Part shown: positions 6,430-6,621 of the stretch, in pieces
Numbering within the stretch: the stretch's first letter is position 1
Layout of the letters: every line of letters starts with the position of its first letter
NCBI GenBank assembly: GCA_021825035.1
Contig: JAKAIQ010000125.1
Location: forward strand, 1-6,621
Direction of reading: 5' to 3'
DNA from: Deltaproteobacteria bacterium
GTDB lineage: Bacteria > Desulfobacterota > GWC2-55-46
Length of the DNA: 6,621 bases
Translations under genes and position numbers: made by a program
Notes under the pieces: generated by a model
What the model was told of the DNA's origin: nothing
Seen by the model: the letters and a program-made list of their open reading frames with translations, nothing else
Databases searched by the model: none

Positions 6430-6621
6430 TTACACCTGTGTTTTCATTATCTCATCGTATGCTGAAAGAAGTTTATTCCGTACCTGAACCATGAGATTGA
6501 AGGAAAGACTGGCTTTTTCGATCGCTATCATGGTTTCATGTATATTTTTTACCTCGCCTTTCGCCAGTCCCTCTATGGCCCTGTCGGCTTCGTTCTGCAG
6601 ATCATTTACCCTGGACATGGA
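6430..6621 (-). CDS. fliE: FliE, flagellar hook-basal body rod adaptor, 3' part (start outside the window)
   Basis: The visible 63 codons are the C-terminal part of FliE, a small protein of about 100 residues that joins the MS ring to the proximal rod and is an early export substrate. The conserved tail is plain: IHETMIAIEKASLSFNLMVQ followed by VRNKLLSAYDEIMKTQV, nearly the family consensus. The frame continues past the window edge through a Ser codon, and homologues carry about 35-40 further N-terminal residues. The Met near position 6618 is therefore internal, not the start. The stop is 3 bases before fliF, so both are in one mRNA. The operon promoter must lie beyond the window; flgB and flgC would be the expected upstream neighbours. 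Confidence 0.95.
   Translation of the reverse strand, partial: SMSRVNDLQNEADRAIEGLAKGEVKNIHETMIAIEKASLSFNLMVQVRNKLLSAYDEIMKTQV

Overview
The window is a segment of a flagellar basal-body and export operon. Every gene lies on the minus strand, so transcription runs from high to low coordinates. In that order the genes are fliE (3' part, cut by the window edge), fliF, fliG, fliH, fliI, fliJ, a MotE/YlxF-like membrane-anchored coiled-coil gene, and a large open frame that leaves the window at position 1 and is probably the N-terminal part of fliK. The order fliE-F-G-H-I-J-(ylxF/motE)-fliK is the one known from the Bacillus subtilis fla/che operon and many other bacteria.

The genes from fliE to motE are packed with overlaps or gaps of at most 17 bases (3-nt gap, 1-nt overlap, 14-nt overlap, 11-nt overlap, 17-nt gap, 8-nt overlap). 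This implies one mRNA with translational coupling. Together they build the MS ring (FliF), its rod adaptor (FliE), the rotor switch component (FliG) and the cytoplasmic type III export ATPase complex (FliH, FliI, FliJ). The next protein has one N-terminal membrane segment, a charged coiled coil and an MgtE-N/FliG-like C-terminal domain.

The tight packing breaks once, in a 246-base gap (651-896) between motE and the fliK-like frame. The gap holds a full match to the sigma-54 (RpoN) -24/-12 consensus, reading toward fliK. About 130-150 bases upstream of its predicted start are two 17-base direct repeats spaced 21 bases apart, in the usual place for an activator binding site. I infer a regulatory boundary here: ring and export genes come from an upstream promoter, and the hook-length gene and whatever follows form a later sigma-54-dependent unit.

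The organism is a flagellated bacterium. Sigma-54 control of hook genes points to a diderm lineage (for example Desulfobacterota, Nitrospirota, Omnitrophota or another RpoN-using phylum) rather than Bacillus or an enteric. I cannot place it further from sequence alone. I saw no mobile element, CRISPR array, tRNA or rRNA. Apart from the regulatory gap and the poorly conserved fliK-like gene, this is a conserved core locus, and I do not see a new kind of system in it.
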